DNA of 64,000 nt, taken from assembly GCA_030601845.1 (NCBI GenBank), contig JAUWAY010000006.1, forward strand, positions 19,643 to 83,642. The letters are read 5' to 3'. Within the stretch, counting starts at the first letter, position 1. Each line of letters begins with the position of its first letter. The stretch is from Phycisphaerae bacterium. Lineage in GTDB: Bacteria > Planctomycetota > Phycisphaerae > Sedimentisphaerales > Anaerobacaceae. A program made the translations under genes and the position numbers. This document shows, piece by piece, positions 1-8,484 of this stretch. The notes beneath the pieces were generated by a model. That model did no database searches and had not been told where the DNA came from. It saw nothing but the letters and a program-made list of their open reading frames with translations.

Positions 1-1
1 C

Positions 2-172
2 CTGCTGGAGTACCCGCAATATACCAGGCCGGAAGTCTTTCGAGGTATGAGCGTCCCTAACATTCTTTTAAGCGGCGACCATAACAAAATAGACGAGTGG
101 CGACGCTGGCAGGCCCTCAAAAGAACAAGAAGGTCCCGGCCGGATTTGTTGAAAAGAAATAATAAAGAATAA
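2..172 (+). CDS. trmD: tRNA (guanine-N1)-methyltransferase TrmD, C-terminal end only
   Basis: The first 56 codons belong to a gene that begins before the window. The peptide contains the typical TrmD C-terminal block [12 protein letters not shown], followed by [14 protein letters not shown] and a basic tail ending [13 protein letters not shown]. In the full enzyme this alpha-helical domain contacts the tRNA anticodon stem, and the knotted SAM-binding domain lies upstream, outside the window. TrmD methylates G37 of tRNAs reading C-starting codons. The usual bacterial order is rpsP-rimM-trmD-rplS. Here rplS lies 4.5 kb downstream, with three sulfatase genes in between. Identification from the conserved C-terminal block is firm. 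Confidence 0.93.
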   Translation: MLEYPQYTRPEVFRGMSVPNILLSGDHNKIDEWRRWQALKRTRRSRPDLLKRNNKE

Positions 173-183
173 GAATACAAAAT

Positions 184-1530
184 ATGAAAACCTTTAGTCG
201 ACGCGATTTTTTAAAAACCTCTGCAGCAGTCGCAGCAGGAGAATATGTGCTCTCGAACCGGACTTTGGAACTCCGGATGGGTGCAAAGCGGCCGAACATC
301 ATCCTTATTTTCAGTGATGACCAGGGCTATGGCGACCTGAGCTGCTACCCGCACACACTGCCCATACAAACACCGAATATCGACCGCCTGGCCTCGGAAG
401 GCCTGCGCTTGACCGACGCCCACGTCAGCGCCCCTATCTGCAGCCCCTCTCGTGCCGGCTTACTAACCGGACGATACCAGCAGCGCTTCGGATACTACGG
501 CAACGGGGACGCCGAGCCCGGCATCCCCACAAGCCAGCGCCTGCTCGGACACTATCTCAAACCGGCCGGTTACACTACCGCCTGCATCGGCAAATGGCAC
601 CTCGGCTGGGAAGAGAAAAATCACCCGCTGAATATGGGCTTCGACGAGTTCTTCGGCTTCCTCGGAGGACAGCACGACTATTTCGACCCAAACATCGGAC
701 ATCCGGGCGTAGGCCAGGACCCCAACGGCTACGCACCAATCTACGATGGCACAGAGCTCGTAGAGCAAATCGAATACACAACCATAGACTTTACCCGCCG
801 GGCACTGGACTTCATCAACCGCCACGCACATCACCCGTTCTGCCTGTATCTGGCCTACAATGCCATACACGGCCCGCTGCAGGCGCCGCAGGAATATCTC
901 GCCCGATACAATAACGGCGCCACCAACCGCGACAAAGTCAGGGCAATGTTAGACGTTATGGACGAGGGAGTAGGCCAGCTCCTCGACACACTAAAAAATA
1001 ATGGTATCGACGATAACACGATGGTGTTCTTTATCAGTGACAACGGCGGCAGTCTGAGCACCGGACACCACAACTGGAAGCTGCGCGAGGGCAAAGGACG
1101 TCTGTTCGAGGGTGGAATCCGCATCCCCTTTATCGTCCGCTGGCCGAAGGGACTGCCAAAGAACAAGACATACTCGGCACCCGTCATAACACTTGACGTG
1201 CTGCCGACCATCCTCGCCGCCGTCGGCCTCCAGCCCCCCGATGACCCTGCACTCGACGGCGTCAACCTGCTGCCATACTTCCAGGGAAAGATTTCAGAGC
1301 CGCCGCACGAGCTGCTCTATTGGAGCTTTGCCGAAAAGACCAACCGATGGGCCATCCGCCGAGGTGACTGGAAGCTCGTCCATGAAAAAAGTGACTTTGG
1401 CCTCTATAATCTCAAAAACGATCTGCAGGAGCAGAATAATCTCATAGAAGACCAGCCCCAAATCACGGAGGAATTGACAGCCCTCTACGAGAGCTGGATA
1501 CAACAGATGCCCCCCCGCATTGGCGGGTAG
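184..1530 (+). CDS. Tat-exported type I sulfatase
   Basis: A 448-residue arylsulfatase-fold enzyme that should hydrolyse a sulfate ester outside the cytoplasm. The N-terminus has a twin-arginine signal (RRDFLK, residues 6-11). Metal ligands are visible in SDDQG (44-48) and SDNGG (285-289). The catalytic signature CSPSR (86-90) carries the cysteine that must be oxidised to formylglycine, and GKWHLG (136-141) holds the conserved basic residues. No maturase (anSME or FGE) is encoded in the window. It starts 12 bp after trmD and is followed by two more sulfatases with 45 and 30 bp gaps, so the three are likely co-transcribed. The substrate cannot be read from sequence; the GH29 and GH95 genes elsewhere make a sulfated fucan plausible. 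Confidence 0.93.
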   Translation: MKTFSRRDFLKTSAAVAAGEYVLSNRTLELRMGAKRPNIILIFSDDQGYGDLSCYPHTLPIQTPNIDRLASEGLRLTDAHVSAPICSPSRAGLLTGRYQQRFGYYGNGDAEPGIPTSQRLLGHYLKPAGYTTACIGKWHLGWEEKNHPLNMGFDEFFGFLGGQHDYFDPNIGHPGVGQDPNGYAPIYDGTELVEQIEYTTIDFTRRALDFINRHAHHPFCLYLAYNAIHGPLQAPQEYLARYNNGATNRDKVRAMLDVMDEGVGQLLDTLKNNGIDDNTMVFFISDNGGSLSTGHHNWKLREGKGRLFEGGIRIPFIVRWPKGLPKNKTYSAPVITLDVLPTILAAVGLQPPDDPALDGVNLLPYFQGKISEPPHELLYWSFAEKTNRWAIRRGDWKLVHEKSDFGLYNLKNDLQEQNNLIEDQPQITEELTALYESWIQQMPPRIGG

Positions 1531-1575
1531 CTGCCGTCAGCTCAAAAGCAAGAAACAAATAAAAAAAGGACCAAA

Positions 1576-3081
1576 ATGAAGGATTTACTCAATCGTCGCG
1601 ATTTTCTAAAAGTTGCAGGCCTGGGTGCCGGTGCGGTGGCGCTGCCGGGATCTGTGCTCAGTGGGCCCGCCGGAACCGCCGAGGCAAAGCGACCCAACGT
1701 TATTTTTCTGCTCACCGATGACCAGGCATACAGCGCTATCGGATGCAATGGAAACAGTGTCATTAAGACACCGAATATGGACAAACTCGGCGCAGACGGT
1801 GTCATCTTTGACAGGGCATACACCACCACCTCGATTTGCATGGCAAGCCGGGCGACCTTTATGACCGGACTGTATGAGTACAGAACCGGATGCAATTTTT
1901 CGCACGGCCCGCTCGACCAGGATAAATTTGACCTCTCCTATCCCGTCCTTTTGAGAAAGGCCGGCTACCGCATCGGCTTTATCGGAAAGTTCGGCTTCGC
2001 AGTAAAACCCACGCCTGAACCAAGCAAACACTGGAGCGACAGAAAAGATATGCCGGAAAACCAGTTCGACTTCTGGTGTGGTTTCCCGGGCCAGGGAAGC
2101 TACGAGATGGAAAAGATGAAGCAGTACCCTTACCTGGCCAAATATGCCGAGAACAACGAGTGCTTGACCGCAGCAATGGCGGATATGGCCACGGACTTCC
2201 TCAGAGGCTGCAAACCCGGCGAGCCGTTTTGTCTCTCCGTCAGTTTCAAGGCGCCACACTCCCCGCACGAGCCGGACCCCGCATACGATAAGCTCTACGA
2301 AGAAACAGTGAAATTTCCCAGGCCCGCAAATTATGGTGAGCAGTGTGCCGAGCATCTGCCCGCCCAGGCCAGGAGCGGCCGACAGGTCAGATTAGGCAGC
2401 TCCTATGCTCCGGAAGCATTCGACAGCAATATGAGTCTCTACTACCGACAAATCTACGGAGTGGATGTCACCCTTGGAGCAATCCGGGACGAGCTGAAAC
2501 GGCTCAAGTTTGATGACAACACCGTCATCATCTTTTCCTCTGACAACGGTTACTCCTGCGGCAGCCACGGCTTCGGCGGCAAAGTACTTCCCTACGAGGA
2601 GGCCTCACGTGTGCCGCTGATTATCTACGACCCACGACACGAATCCGCAGCAAAACGCCGGCACGTCAAGCAACTGGCCGGAAACATCGATATAGCCCCG
2701 ACAATCCTCGATTTGGCCGGCCTCGAATTTCCAAAATCCGTCCAGGGCAAAACGCTCATCCCACTTATGAGCAATCCCGCCCGCCAGATTCACGATTCAC
2801 TGCTGCTGATAAACGTCTGGGGAACGTCCAGCGCACAATCTCTGGCCGTTCTCACAAAACGCTTCAAATATATTTACTGGTTCGATGGCGATGCCGCCGA
2901 AGAACTATACGACATCGAAAACGACCCCCTCGAAATGAAAAACCTCGCCGGTAATCCAGACTATGCCGCCGTTCTGGCACAGATGCAAACAAAATATGAC
3001 ACCTGGCTTGCCGACTGGACTAAAACTTCTATTATGCGTGATGATTACCAAAAGTATTCGACAATTGCTAAGCGAAGATAA
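1576..3081 (+). CDS. Tat-exported type I sulfatase (CMASR active site)
   Basis: A 501-residue sulfatase, second of the tandem trio. A Tat signal (RRDFLK near residue 7, then a GAGAVALPG hydrophobic stretch) precedes the alkaline-phosphatase-like fold. The formylglycine signature is CMASR (88-92), the C-x-A-S-R form rather than C-x-P-S-R; both forms occur in active Cys-type sulfatases. The metal site is supported by TDDQ (47-50) and a later SSDNGYS. It is only distantly similar to its neighbours, so the trio looks like three subfamilies, not a recent duplication. It probably removes sulfate from a different position of the same polysaccharide, which is inference from context. Confidence 0.92.
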   Translation: MKDLLNRRDFLKVAGLGAGAVALPGSVLSGPAGTAEAKRPNVIFLLTDDQAYSAIGCNGNSVIKTPNMDKLGADGVIFDRAYTTTSICMASRATFMTGLYEYRTGCNFSHGPLDQDKFDLSYPVLLRKAGYRIGFIGKFGFAVKPTPEPSKHWSDRKDMPENQFDFWCGFPGQGSYEMEKMKQYPYLAKYAENNECLTAAMADMATDFLRGCKPGEPFCLSVSFKAPHSPHEPDPAYDKLYEETVKFPRPANYGEQCAEHLPAQARSGRQVRLGSSYAPEAFDSNMSLYYRQIYGVDVTLGAIRDELKRLKFDDNTVIIFSSDNGYSCGSHGFGGKVLPYEEASRVPLIIYDPRHESAAKRRHVKQLAGNIDIAPTILDLAGLEFPKSVQGKTLIPLMSNPARQIHDSLLLINVWGTSSAQSLAVLTKRFKYIYWFDGDAAEELYDIENDPLEMKNLAGNPDYAAVLAQMQTKYDTWLADWTKTSIMRDDYQKYSTIAKRR

Positions 3082-3111
3082 AACCTATAAGCAGAAAGCA
3101 GAAACGAAAAA

Positions 3112-4608
3112 ATGAGCACACAAGATTACACACGACGCGATTTCCTAAAAGCCGCAGGTCTCGGCGCCGCCGCGCTGGCGCTGCCGGGCTGCGCAAGTGC
3201 CTCTCACTCGATTTCGCCCATCGCCTCAAACAAAAAACCAAACATCATCTTCATTATGGCCGACGACCTCGGACCTGAATGGCTGAGCTGCTACGGCTCC
3301 GATGAAATCAAAACCCCAAACCTCGACAAGCTGGCCAGAGAGGGAATGCGATTCTCCAACGCCTATTCTATGGCACAATGCTCGCCCACTCGTATGACAC
3401 TCTTAACTGGGCAGTACCCCTGGCGACATGGCTGGGTCAACCACTGGGACGTGCCCCGATGGGGCACCGCCTGGTACTTCGACTGGAAACATAATATCTC
3501 TTTTGCACGCCTGATGAAGACCGCCGGCTACGCCACCGCCGTCGCCGGAAAGTGGCAGATTAACGACTTCCGCGTCCACCCCGACGTTATGGAAAAGCAC
3601 GGCTTCGACCAGTGGTGTATGTGGACCGGCTACGAAAAAGGCAACCCGCCCAGCGGAAAACGCTACTGGGACCCTTACATCAACACAAGGGCCGGAAGCA
3701 AAACCTACAAGGGCAAGTTCGGCACAGACGTATTCCTGGACTTCCTCATTGACTTTATGAAGCGCCACAAAAATGAGCCGATGATGCTGTACTTCCCTAT
3801 GGCCCTCACACACGGGCCGCTTACCAACACCCCACTCGACACCGACGCCAAGCGCAACGTAGAACGCTTCAAAGCTATGGTCCGCTACACCGATCACGCC
3901 GTCGGCCGGCTGGTCAAGGCACTCGATGACCTCAATATCCGCAACAATACTATCATATTCTTCACCGCCGACAACGGCACCAGCGGGAGCATAACAGCAC
4001 GAATGAACGGCCGGCTGGTCAGAGGTGGTAAAGCTACCCTCGGTGAGCCCGGTGTCCAAATGCCGTTCATTGTCAATGGCCCCGGGCTCGTCCCCGCCGG
4101 CGTCGTAACCGATGCCCTTACAGACTTCACCGACATCCTGCCGACCTTCGCTGAACTGGGCGGAGCAAAATTGCCCACAGGCGCCGTCACTGACGGCCGC
4201 TCCATCGCAAAGCTCATTCTCGGCAAAGAAAAAGATTCCCCTCGCCGGTGGATTATGTCAATGGCCTACGGCGCAGCGAAAGTTACCCAAACCGGCACCG
4301 AGCCGGTTCAGACATTCACCGACCGGGTCATCCGTAACAAGCAGTACAAGCTGTGGGTGCTCAACGGCAAAAATGCAAAATTGTTCGATTTAATCGCCGA
4401 CCCCACAGAAATAAACAACCTGATTGACAGCACAGACCCCAAGGTTGTCGCCGCCCGCACCAAACTTGAGGCTGTCGTTAAATCCTGCCCTAAAAAGGAC
4501 AATAAGCTAAATTGCGACCAGATACCGCCCCAGCCCTGGGCCCGCAAGCCGGATAGGGTACCTGAAAAAACAACAACCACCCAAAAGGACGAAAAGAGCA
4601 AATTTTGA
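3112..4608 (+). CDS. Sulfatase with Tat/lipoprotein-type signal
   Basis: A 498-residue sulfatase, third of the cluster. The N-terminus combines a Tat motif (TRRDFLK, 7-13) with a lipobox-like LPGC ending at Cys27, so the mature enzyme may be lipid-anchored after Tat export. The catalytic signature is CSPTR (90-94), with Thr where Ser is commoner; the motif tolerates this. Metal ligands are MADD (49-52) and TADNGTSG near residue 285. The C-terminal 30 residues are rich in Lys, Thr and Pro and look like a disordered tail. The stop lies 9 bp before a promoter-like sequence serving rplS. Confidence 0.9.
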   Translation: MSTQDYTRRDFLKAAGLGAAALALPGCASASHSISPIASNKKPNIIFIMADDLGPEWLSCYGSDEIKTPNLDKLAREGMRFSNAYSMAQCSPTRMTLLTGQYPWRHGWVNHWDVPRWGTAWYFDWKHNISFARLMKTAGYATAVAGKWQINDFRVHPDVMEKHGFDQWCMWTGYEKGNPPSGKRYWDPYINTRAGSKTYKGKFGTDVFLDFLIDFMKRHKNEPMMLYFPMALTHGPLTNTPLDTDAKRNVERFKAMVRYTDHAVGRLVKALDDLNIRNNTIIFFTADNGTSGSITARMNGRLVRGGKATLGEPGVQMPFIVNGPGLVPAGVVTDALTDFTDILPTFAELGGAKLPTGAVTDGRSIAKLILGKEKDSPRRWIMSMAYGAAKVTQTGTEPVQTFTDRVIRNKQYKLWVLNGKNAKLFDLIADPTEINNLIDSTDPKVVAARTKLEAVVKSCPKKDNKLNCDQIPPQPWARKPDRVPEKTTTTQKDEKSKF

Positions 4609-4616
4609 AAAACTGC

Positions 4617-4644
4617 TTGTCTTCAGGACAAAAATAGCTATACT
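4617..4644 (+). promoter_or_regulatory. Promoter candidate for rplS
   Basis: TTGTCT (4617-4622), a 16-bp spacer and TATACT (4639-4644) form a sigma-70-type promoter between the third sulfatase and rplS. A local promoter would keep rplS expressed independently of the inserted sulfatase genes. Called by eye. Confidence 0.5.
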
Positions 4645-4701
4645 AAAAACAAATACATAAGTGATAGGTGCCTTTGTGCACTTTACTTAGGAGATAAATC
4701 A

Positions 4702-5070
4702 GTGAAAACCCAAATACTCGACGCTGTCGAGAGCAAAACTCTGAAGAAAAATATACCGCATTTTGAAATAGGCGATACCGTAGATGTGCGCTGCAGAATC
4801 AGGGAAGGCGATAAAGAACGCATCCAGGTATTTACCGGCACGGTAATCGCCCGCAGAGGCCGAGGCATCAACGAAACCTTCACTGTCCGCCGAATCATCG
4901 CCAACGAGGGCGTCGAGCGTATCTTCCCGCTTCATTCGCCCAATGTCGTCGATATCAAGCCGACCAGAAGCGGCAAAACAAGACGCGCAAAACTCTATTT
5001 CCTCCGCAAGCGAACCGGCAAGGCCGTCAAACTCGCCCACCGCCACAGCGAACATACCGTCTCAAAATAA
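4702..5070 (+). CDS. rplS: 50S ribosomal protein L19
   Basis: A 122-residue L19 of usual length, located at the 30S-50S interface. Conserved blocks include IPHFEIGDTVDVRCRIREG, FTGTVIARRG, ETFTVRRI, GVERIFPLHSP and RRAKLYFLRKRTGKA. Translation begins at GTG 4702, preceded at a good distance by TAGGAG (4688-4693). It normally follows trmD directly; here about 4.5 kb of sulfatase genes intervene. The last codons run into the yraN region with only a short repeat-like spacer. Confidence 0.97.
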   Translation: MKTQILDAVESKTLKKNIPHFEIGDTVDVRCRIREGDKERIQVFTGTVIARRGRGINETFTVRRIIANEGVERIFPLHSPNVVDIKPTRSGKTRRAKLYFLRKRTGKAVKLAHRHSEHTVSK

Positions 5071-5104
5071 CGACATACAACATACGAAATACGAGATACG
5101 AAAT
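5071..5104. repeat. Stuttering ATACG-type short-word array
   Basis: The whole spacer between rplS and yraN is built from variants of one word (ATACG, ATACGAA, ATACGAG). The same style recurs at about 20640-20730, 30675-30755 and 34013-34060. Confidence 0.6.
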
Positions 5105-5494
5105 TTGCTGTTCAATAAACGCAATTTATTGTCCGACCGCAAACGGCTCGGCCGATGGGGTGAAAAACGCTGCGAGAGGTTCTTAAAAAGAAAAGGCCTA
5201 AAAAAGCTCACCCGCAACTTCTCCTGCAAGACCGGTGAAATCGACCTTGTTATGGTCGACACCGATAAGACCATTGTCTTCGTCGAGGTCAGAACCAAGG
5301 CGGATGAAAGTTTTGGCCCGCCGGAATCAACCATCACCCCCGCCAAAAAAACCAGATTATTCCGGACAGCCCGCTATTTTATCACAACCAATAATATCAA
5401 GGACCGCCCCTATCGCTTTGATGTCGTTACGATAGTGCTGACGCCAACCGGCCCACCAAAAATAAAACATTATAAAAACGCTTTTGTGCCATAA
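5105..5494 (+). CDS. yraN: YraN/UPF0102 family predicted endonuclease-like protein
   Basis: The protein carries the UPF0102 pattern: RLGRWGEKRCERFLKRKG, then TRNFSCKTGEIDLVMVD and VFVEVRTKADESFG. This is a PD-(D/E)XK-like nuclease core in which E, D and E-x-R residues are retained. Its cellular role is not settled; a link to rplS and DNA uptake or repair is common in genomes. There is no ATG in the right place. TTG 5105 or TTG 5129 are the in-frame options after the rplS stop; an upstream ATG inside rplS gives an implausible N-terminus. The C-terminus is RFDVVTIVL. The start is uncertain, the family is secure. Confidence 0.85.
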   Translation: MLFNKRNLLSDRKRLGRWGEKRCERFLKRKGLKKLTRNFSCKTGEIDLVMVDTDKTIVFVEVRTKADESFGPPESTITPAKKTRLFRTARYFITTNNIKDRPYRFDVVTIVLTPTGPPKIKHYKNAFVP

Positions 5495-5498
5495 AACA

Positions 5499-6278
5499 AT
5501 GGAACTGATTGATACGCATTGTCACCTGACTTTTGACGAATTGGCCGATGATGTTGAAGGTGTTATCGAACGAAGTAAGGCCGCCGGCGTTACCGGCTGG
5601 ATAACCGTAGGTACAGACACCCAGCAAAATCAAAGGGTACTTCAGCTTGCTGAAAGGCACGAGAATATGTATGCAGCTGTCGGAATTCATCCACACGATG
5701 CAAAAGATGTCACCACAGAGACAATCTCTGAATTGAAAAAGCTTGCAAAAAATAAAAAGGTCGTTGCAATCGGCGAGACAGGACTGGACTTTCACTATGA
5801 CTTTTCACCGCCCAGCGACCAAAGAAGAGTCTTCGCTGCACAGCTAAAAATCGCCGCCGAGCTAAATCTGCCCGTGATTGTCCATTGCAGAGAGGCATTC
5901 GACGAAACCATCGATACTTTAGAGCGTTTCGGCTCAGGCGTAAAAAAAGTAGTTTTTCACTGCTTCGGCGGCTCAGTTAAGCAGGCAAAGATTGTTCTCG
6001 ATTATGGTTTTTACATCTCTTTTACCGGCGTAGTTACTTTCAAAAACGCCGACCCCGTCCGCCAGGCTGCCAAAATCGTGCCACTGGACAAACTTATGCT
6101 TGAGACCGATTGCCCGTATATGTCACCTGAGCCGATGCGAAAGCAAAAAATAAATGAGCCGGCACTTCTCATTCACACCGCCAGGTGCTTAGCTGAGCTC
6201 AAAGGCCTGGATTTGGCCGACTTCGCCAAAGCCGTAACCGCCACCACCACAACCTTTTTCGCCCTGCCGGACAGGTAA
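5499..6278 (+). CDS. tatD: TatD family metal-dependent deoxyribonuclease
   Basis: A 259-residue TIM-barrel hydrolase. Metal-binding motifs are all present: DTHCHL at the N-terminus, GETGLDFHYD mid-protein, IVHCREA, VVFHCFGG and ETDCPYMSPEP. The family hydrolyses DNA 3' ends or tRNA-related substrates and acts in the cytoplasm. ATG 5499 is chosen because it gives the usual MELIDTHCHL start; it lies 4 bp after the yraN stop, suggesting co-transcription. A weak extra ATG 5 codons upstream adds nothing conserved. Confidence 0.95.
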   Translation: MELIDTHCHLTFDELADDVEGVIERSKAAGVTGWITVGTDTQQNQRVLQLAERHENMYAAVGIHPHDAKDVTTETISELKKLAKNKKVVAIGETGLDFHYDFSPPSDQRRVFAAQLKIAAELNLPVIVHCREAFDETIDTLERFGSGVKKVVFHCFGGSVKQAKIVLDYGFYISFTGVVTFKNADPVRQAAKIVPLDKLMLETDCPYMSPEPMRKQKINEPALLIHTARCLAELKGLDLADFAKAVTATTTTFFALPDR

Positions 6279-6536
6279 GTGCGTAAGTTACCAGAAACTC
6301 AAGACCAGAGAACATAAAAGGCCAAACTTGGGTCTTCGGTCTTTAGTCTTGTGTCTTATCCCACCAACTGTCCAAAATAATTAGAAACAGCTTTAACAAT
6401 ACTAAAAGCGGGGTTTTATGATATGACTTGACTTTTTCGCAAATCGGACTATATTTAAGTAGCAAACCTTTAATTGATAATTGATGGATGGAGCGTTAAA
6501 AATAATCAATAGAAAATAATCAATAATCAATTTGTT
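6279..6536. repeat. Intergenic region with two short-word repeat arrays
   Basis: The 258-bp gap upstream of dnaG has no gene. Around 6290-6365 lie word-like repeats based on GTCTT and its complement AAGAC. Around 6473-6536 are repeats of AATCAAT and AATTGAT ending just before the dnaG start. The dnaG promoter candidate lies between the two arrays. Confidence 0.6.
6428..6455 (+). promoter_or_regulatory. Promoter candidate for dnaG
   Basis: TTGACT (6428-6433), 16-bp spacer, TATATT (6450-6455), about 80 bp upstream of the dnaG start. A good sigma-70-like match, called by eye. Confidence 0.5.
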
Positions 6537-8345
6537 ATGGCAGGAAGATTTGACAATGCAATAATTAACCAGGTTCAGCAGGCCAACGACATCGTCGATA
6601 TCATAAGTGAGCATGTGAGTCTGGTGAAAAAAGGCAGGGAGATGGTCGGCTTATGTCCCTTCCACGACGACCATCGGCCGAGCTTGTATGTCAACCCCGC
6701 CAAGCAGATTTTCAAGTGTTTTGCCTGTGGTGTCGGCGGCAGTGTCTTCACCTTCGTCCAGATGCGCGAAAATCTCACCTTTCCCCAGACGATACAAAGA
6801 TTGGCCGAACGCGCAGGTATAAAGCTGGCGCCCCCCAAAACCGCAAAACAGGGAGACCAGGAACCACCGGATATCGACCCGAATGAGCTTGCCAGGGTCA
6901 ATGCCTGGGCCGCTAAATATTTCCAGAGAAATCTCTATGATGCGAAAAAAGGCAAGCCAGTCCTTGATTATATCGCCGAAAGACAAATAATTTCTGAAAG
7001 TGCAAAAAAATGGCAGCTCGGCCTGGCTGTCGACTCACAGGATGATTTGCTCAAAGCGGCAAAGAAAAAAACTATACCAACCAAACTGCTGGTCGGCGCC
7101 GGGCTGATTACATCGTACCCGCCCGACAACACCCTCCACGATAAATTCGTAAATCGCCTGATGTTTCCTATCACCGACGTAACGGGCAGGGTAATCGGCT
7201 TCGGCGGACGAACACTGTCCGAAACAGGTGCTAAATACATAAATTCACCCACAACACCATTATTTGACAAGAGTAATTCACTATATGGCCTCCAGCAGGC
7301 ACGACACCAGATTGTCTCAACAGGGACAGCCGTTGTTGTGGAAGGTTATACCGACTGCATAATGGCCCATCAGTTTGGCTGTGCAAACGTCGTTGCGACC
7401 TTGGGAACCAGTTTCACCGCCGGGCACGCGCGCATCCTGCGGCGATATGCAAAAAAAATAGTTCTGATTTTTGATAGTGACACCGCAGGCATCGAAGCCG
7501 CCAACAGGGCCCTGGAGATTTGTCTCGCTCAGCGCATAGATATCAAACTTGCTTCACTGCCGCAGGGAAAAGACCCCTGTGATTTCCTTCTGACCGCGGG
7601 CAAAGACCGATTCGAGCAATTGGTGGACAGCGCTGTCGATGTCTTTGAGTTTAAATGGAACCGGCTAACAGAAAGTTTCAGCAAAGACGACACCCTCGTC
7701 GATAACAAAGCAGCTATCGAAGAGTTTCTGCAAACGATAGCCACGAGCTTATGGGCCGGCAGTCTGCCGCCTATAGAGGGAGGGTTAATAGTCAACCGGC
7801 TTTCTAAGATTATCGGCCTTAGCCCCAAAGAGATAAATACCGAACTGCGCAGAAGGGTTGCAAGGGCTGCAAACTACCCCCATGCAGTCAGCCCAGAAAA
7901 GCAAAAAGCCCAGACTGTAGACCTGGGCGAAGGATTCTTTGCCGCAGCTCAACGCGAAATCCTCGAAGTATTGCTCAATGAGCCGAAGATGTTCGAGACC
8001 GTAAAACAAAAAATTACAGCCGACGTCTTTGATGTACCGATATTGAAGCAAATAGCAACTATACTGTTTGAAACGCTCGATGCTGATATTAATGTTCCGC
8101 TGAAAGCGGTTTTAGCCAGAGCTGAATCAGCAGAAACAAGTAACGTTATTGTGGAATTAGCGCAGGTCGGACAGGAAAAAGGCAACTTTCAACCTCGACT
8201 CACCGGGGCCCTGGATGCCGTACAGCGAGCACTGGGACAGAAAAGAAAAAGCAAAATCAAGGCGATAGAAGACCAGACACGGTTTCTGCAGCGTTTCTCA
8301 GAAAATACAGCAAAACAAAATCCACATAACCTGGGAATGACATAA
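6537..8345 (+). CDS. dnaG: DNA primase DnaG
   Basis: A 602-residue bacterial primase that makes RNA primers at the replication fork. The N-terminal CHC2 zinc-binding domain has C40, H43, C61 and C64. The catalytic core follows, with FPITDVTGRVIGFGGRTL and the Toprim motifs VEGYTD (E269) and the acidic triplet DSD (313-315). The C-terminal part beyond about residue 430 is a helical DnaB-interacting region. ATG 6537 gives the standard MAGRFDNAIINQV start. It is followed by rpoD after 139 bp, the widespread dnaG-rpoD pairing, with a repeat array in the spacer. Confidence 0.97.
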   Translation: MAGRFDNAIINQVQQANDIVDIISEHVSLVKKGREMVGLCPFHDDHRPSLYVNPAKQIFKCFACGVGGSVFTFVQMRENLTFPQTIQRLAERAGIKLAPPKTAKQGDQEPPDIDPNELARVNAWAAKYFQRNLYDAKKGKPVLDYIAERQIISESAKKWQLGLAVDSQDDLLKAAKKKTIPTKLLVGAGLITSYPPDNTLHDKFVNRLMFPITDVTGRVIGFGGRTLSETGAKYINSPTTPLFDKSNSLYGLQQARHQIVSTGTAVVVEGYTDCIMAHQFGCANVVATLGTSFTAGHARILRRYAKKIVLIFDSDTAGIEAANRALEICLAQRIDIKLASLPQGKDPCDFLLTAGKDRFEQLVDSAVDVFEFKWNRLTESFSKDDTLVDNKAAIEEFLQTIATSLWAGSLPPIEGGLIVNRLSKIIGLSPKEINTELRRRVARAANYPHAVSPEKQKAQTVDLGEGFFAAAQREILEVLLNEPKMFETVKQKITADVFDVPILKQIATILFETLDADINVPLKAVLARAESAETSNVIVELAQVGQEKGNFQPRLTGALDAVQRALGQKRKSKIKAIEDQTRFLQRFSENTAKQNPHNLGMT

Positions 8346-8484
8346 AGGATAACAATATTGACTGTTGAATATCGACTATTGAAAAGTAAAAAAGCAGTCA
8401 GCGGTGATGAACCACAGGTACTAATCAATAGTAGATAGTTAATAGAAAACGGCAAATTGAAAATAGTCAGTAAGGGCGCCAATT
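8346..8484. repeat. Short-word repeat array between dnaG and rpoD
   Basis: Variants of GACTGTTGAATATC, TCGACTATTGAAAAGT and AATAGTAGATAGTTAATAG recur in both orientations across this spacer. No gene and no clear promoter seen. Confidence 0.5.

Noticed and set aside
594..914. Arg-rich frame within the first sulfatase
   Set aside because: It is an alternative reading of a conserved catalytic gene, with atypical composition and no ribosome-binding site.
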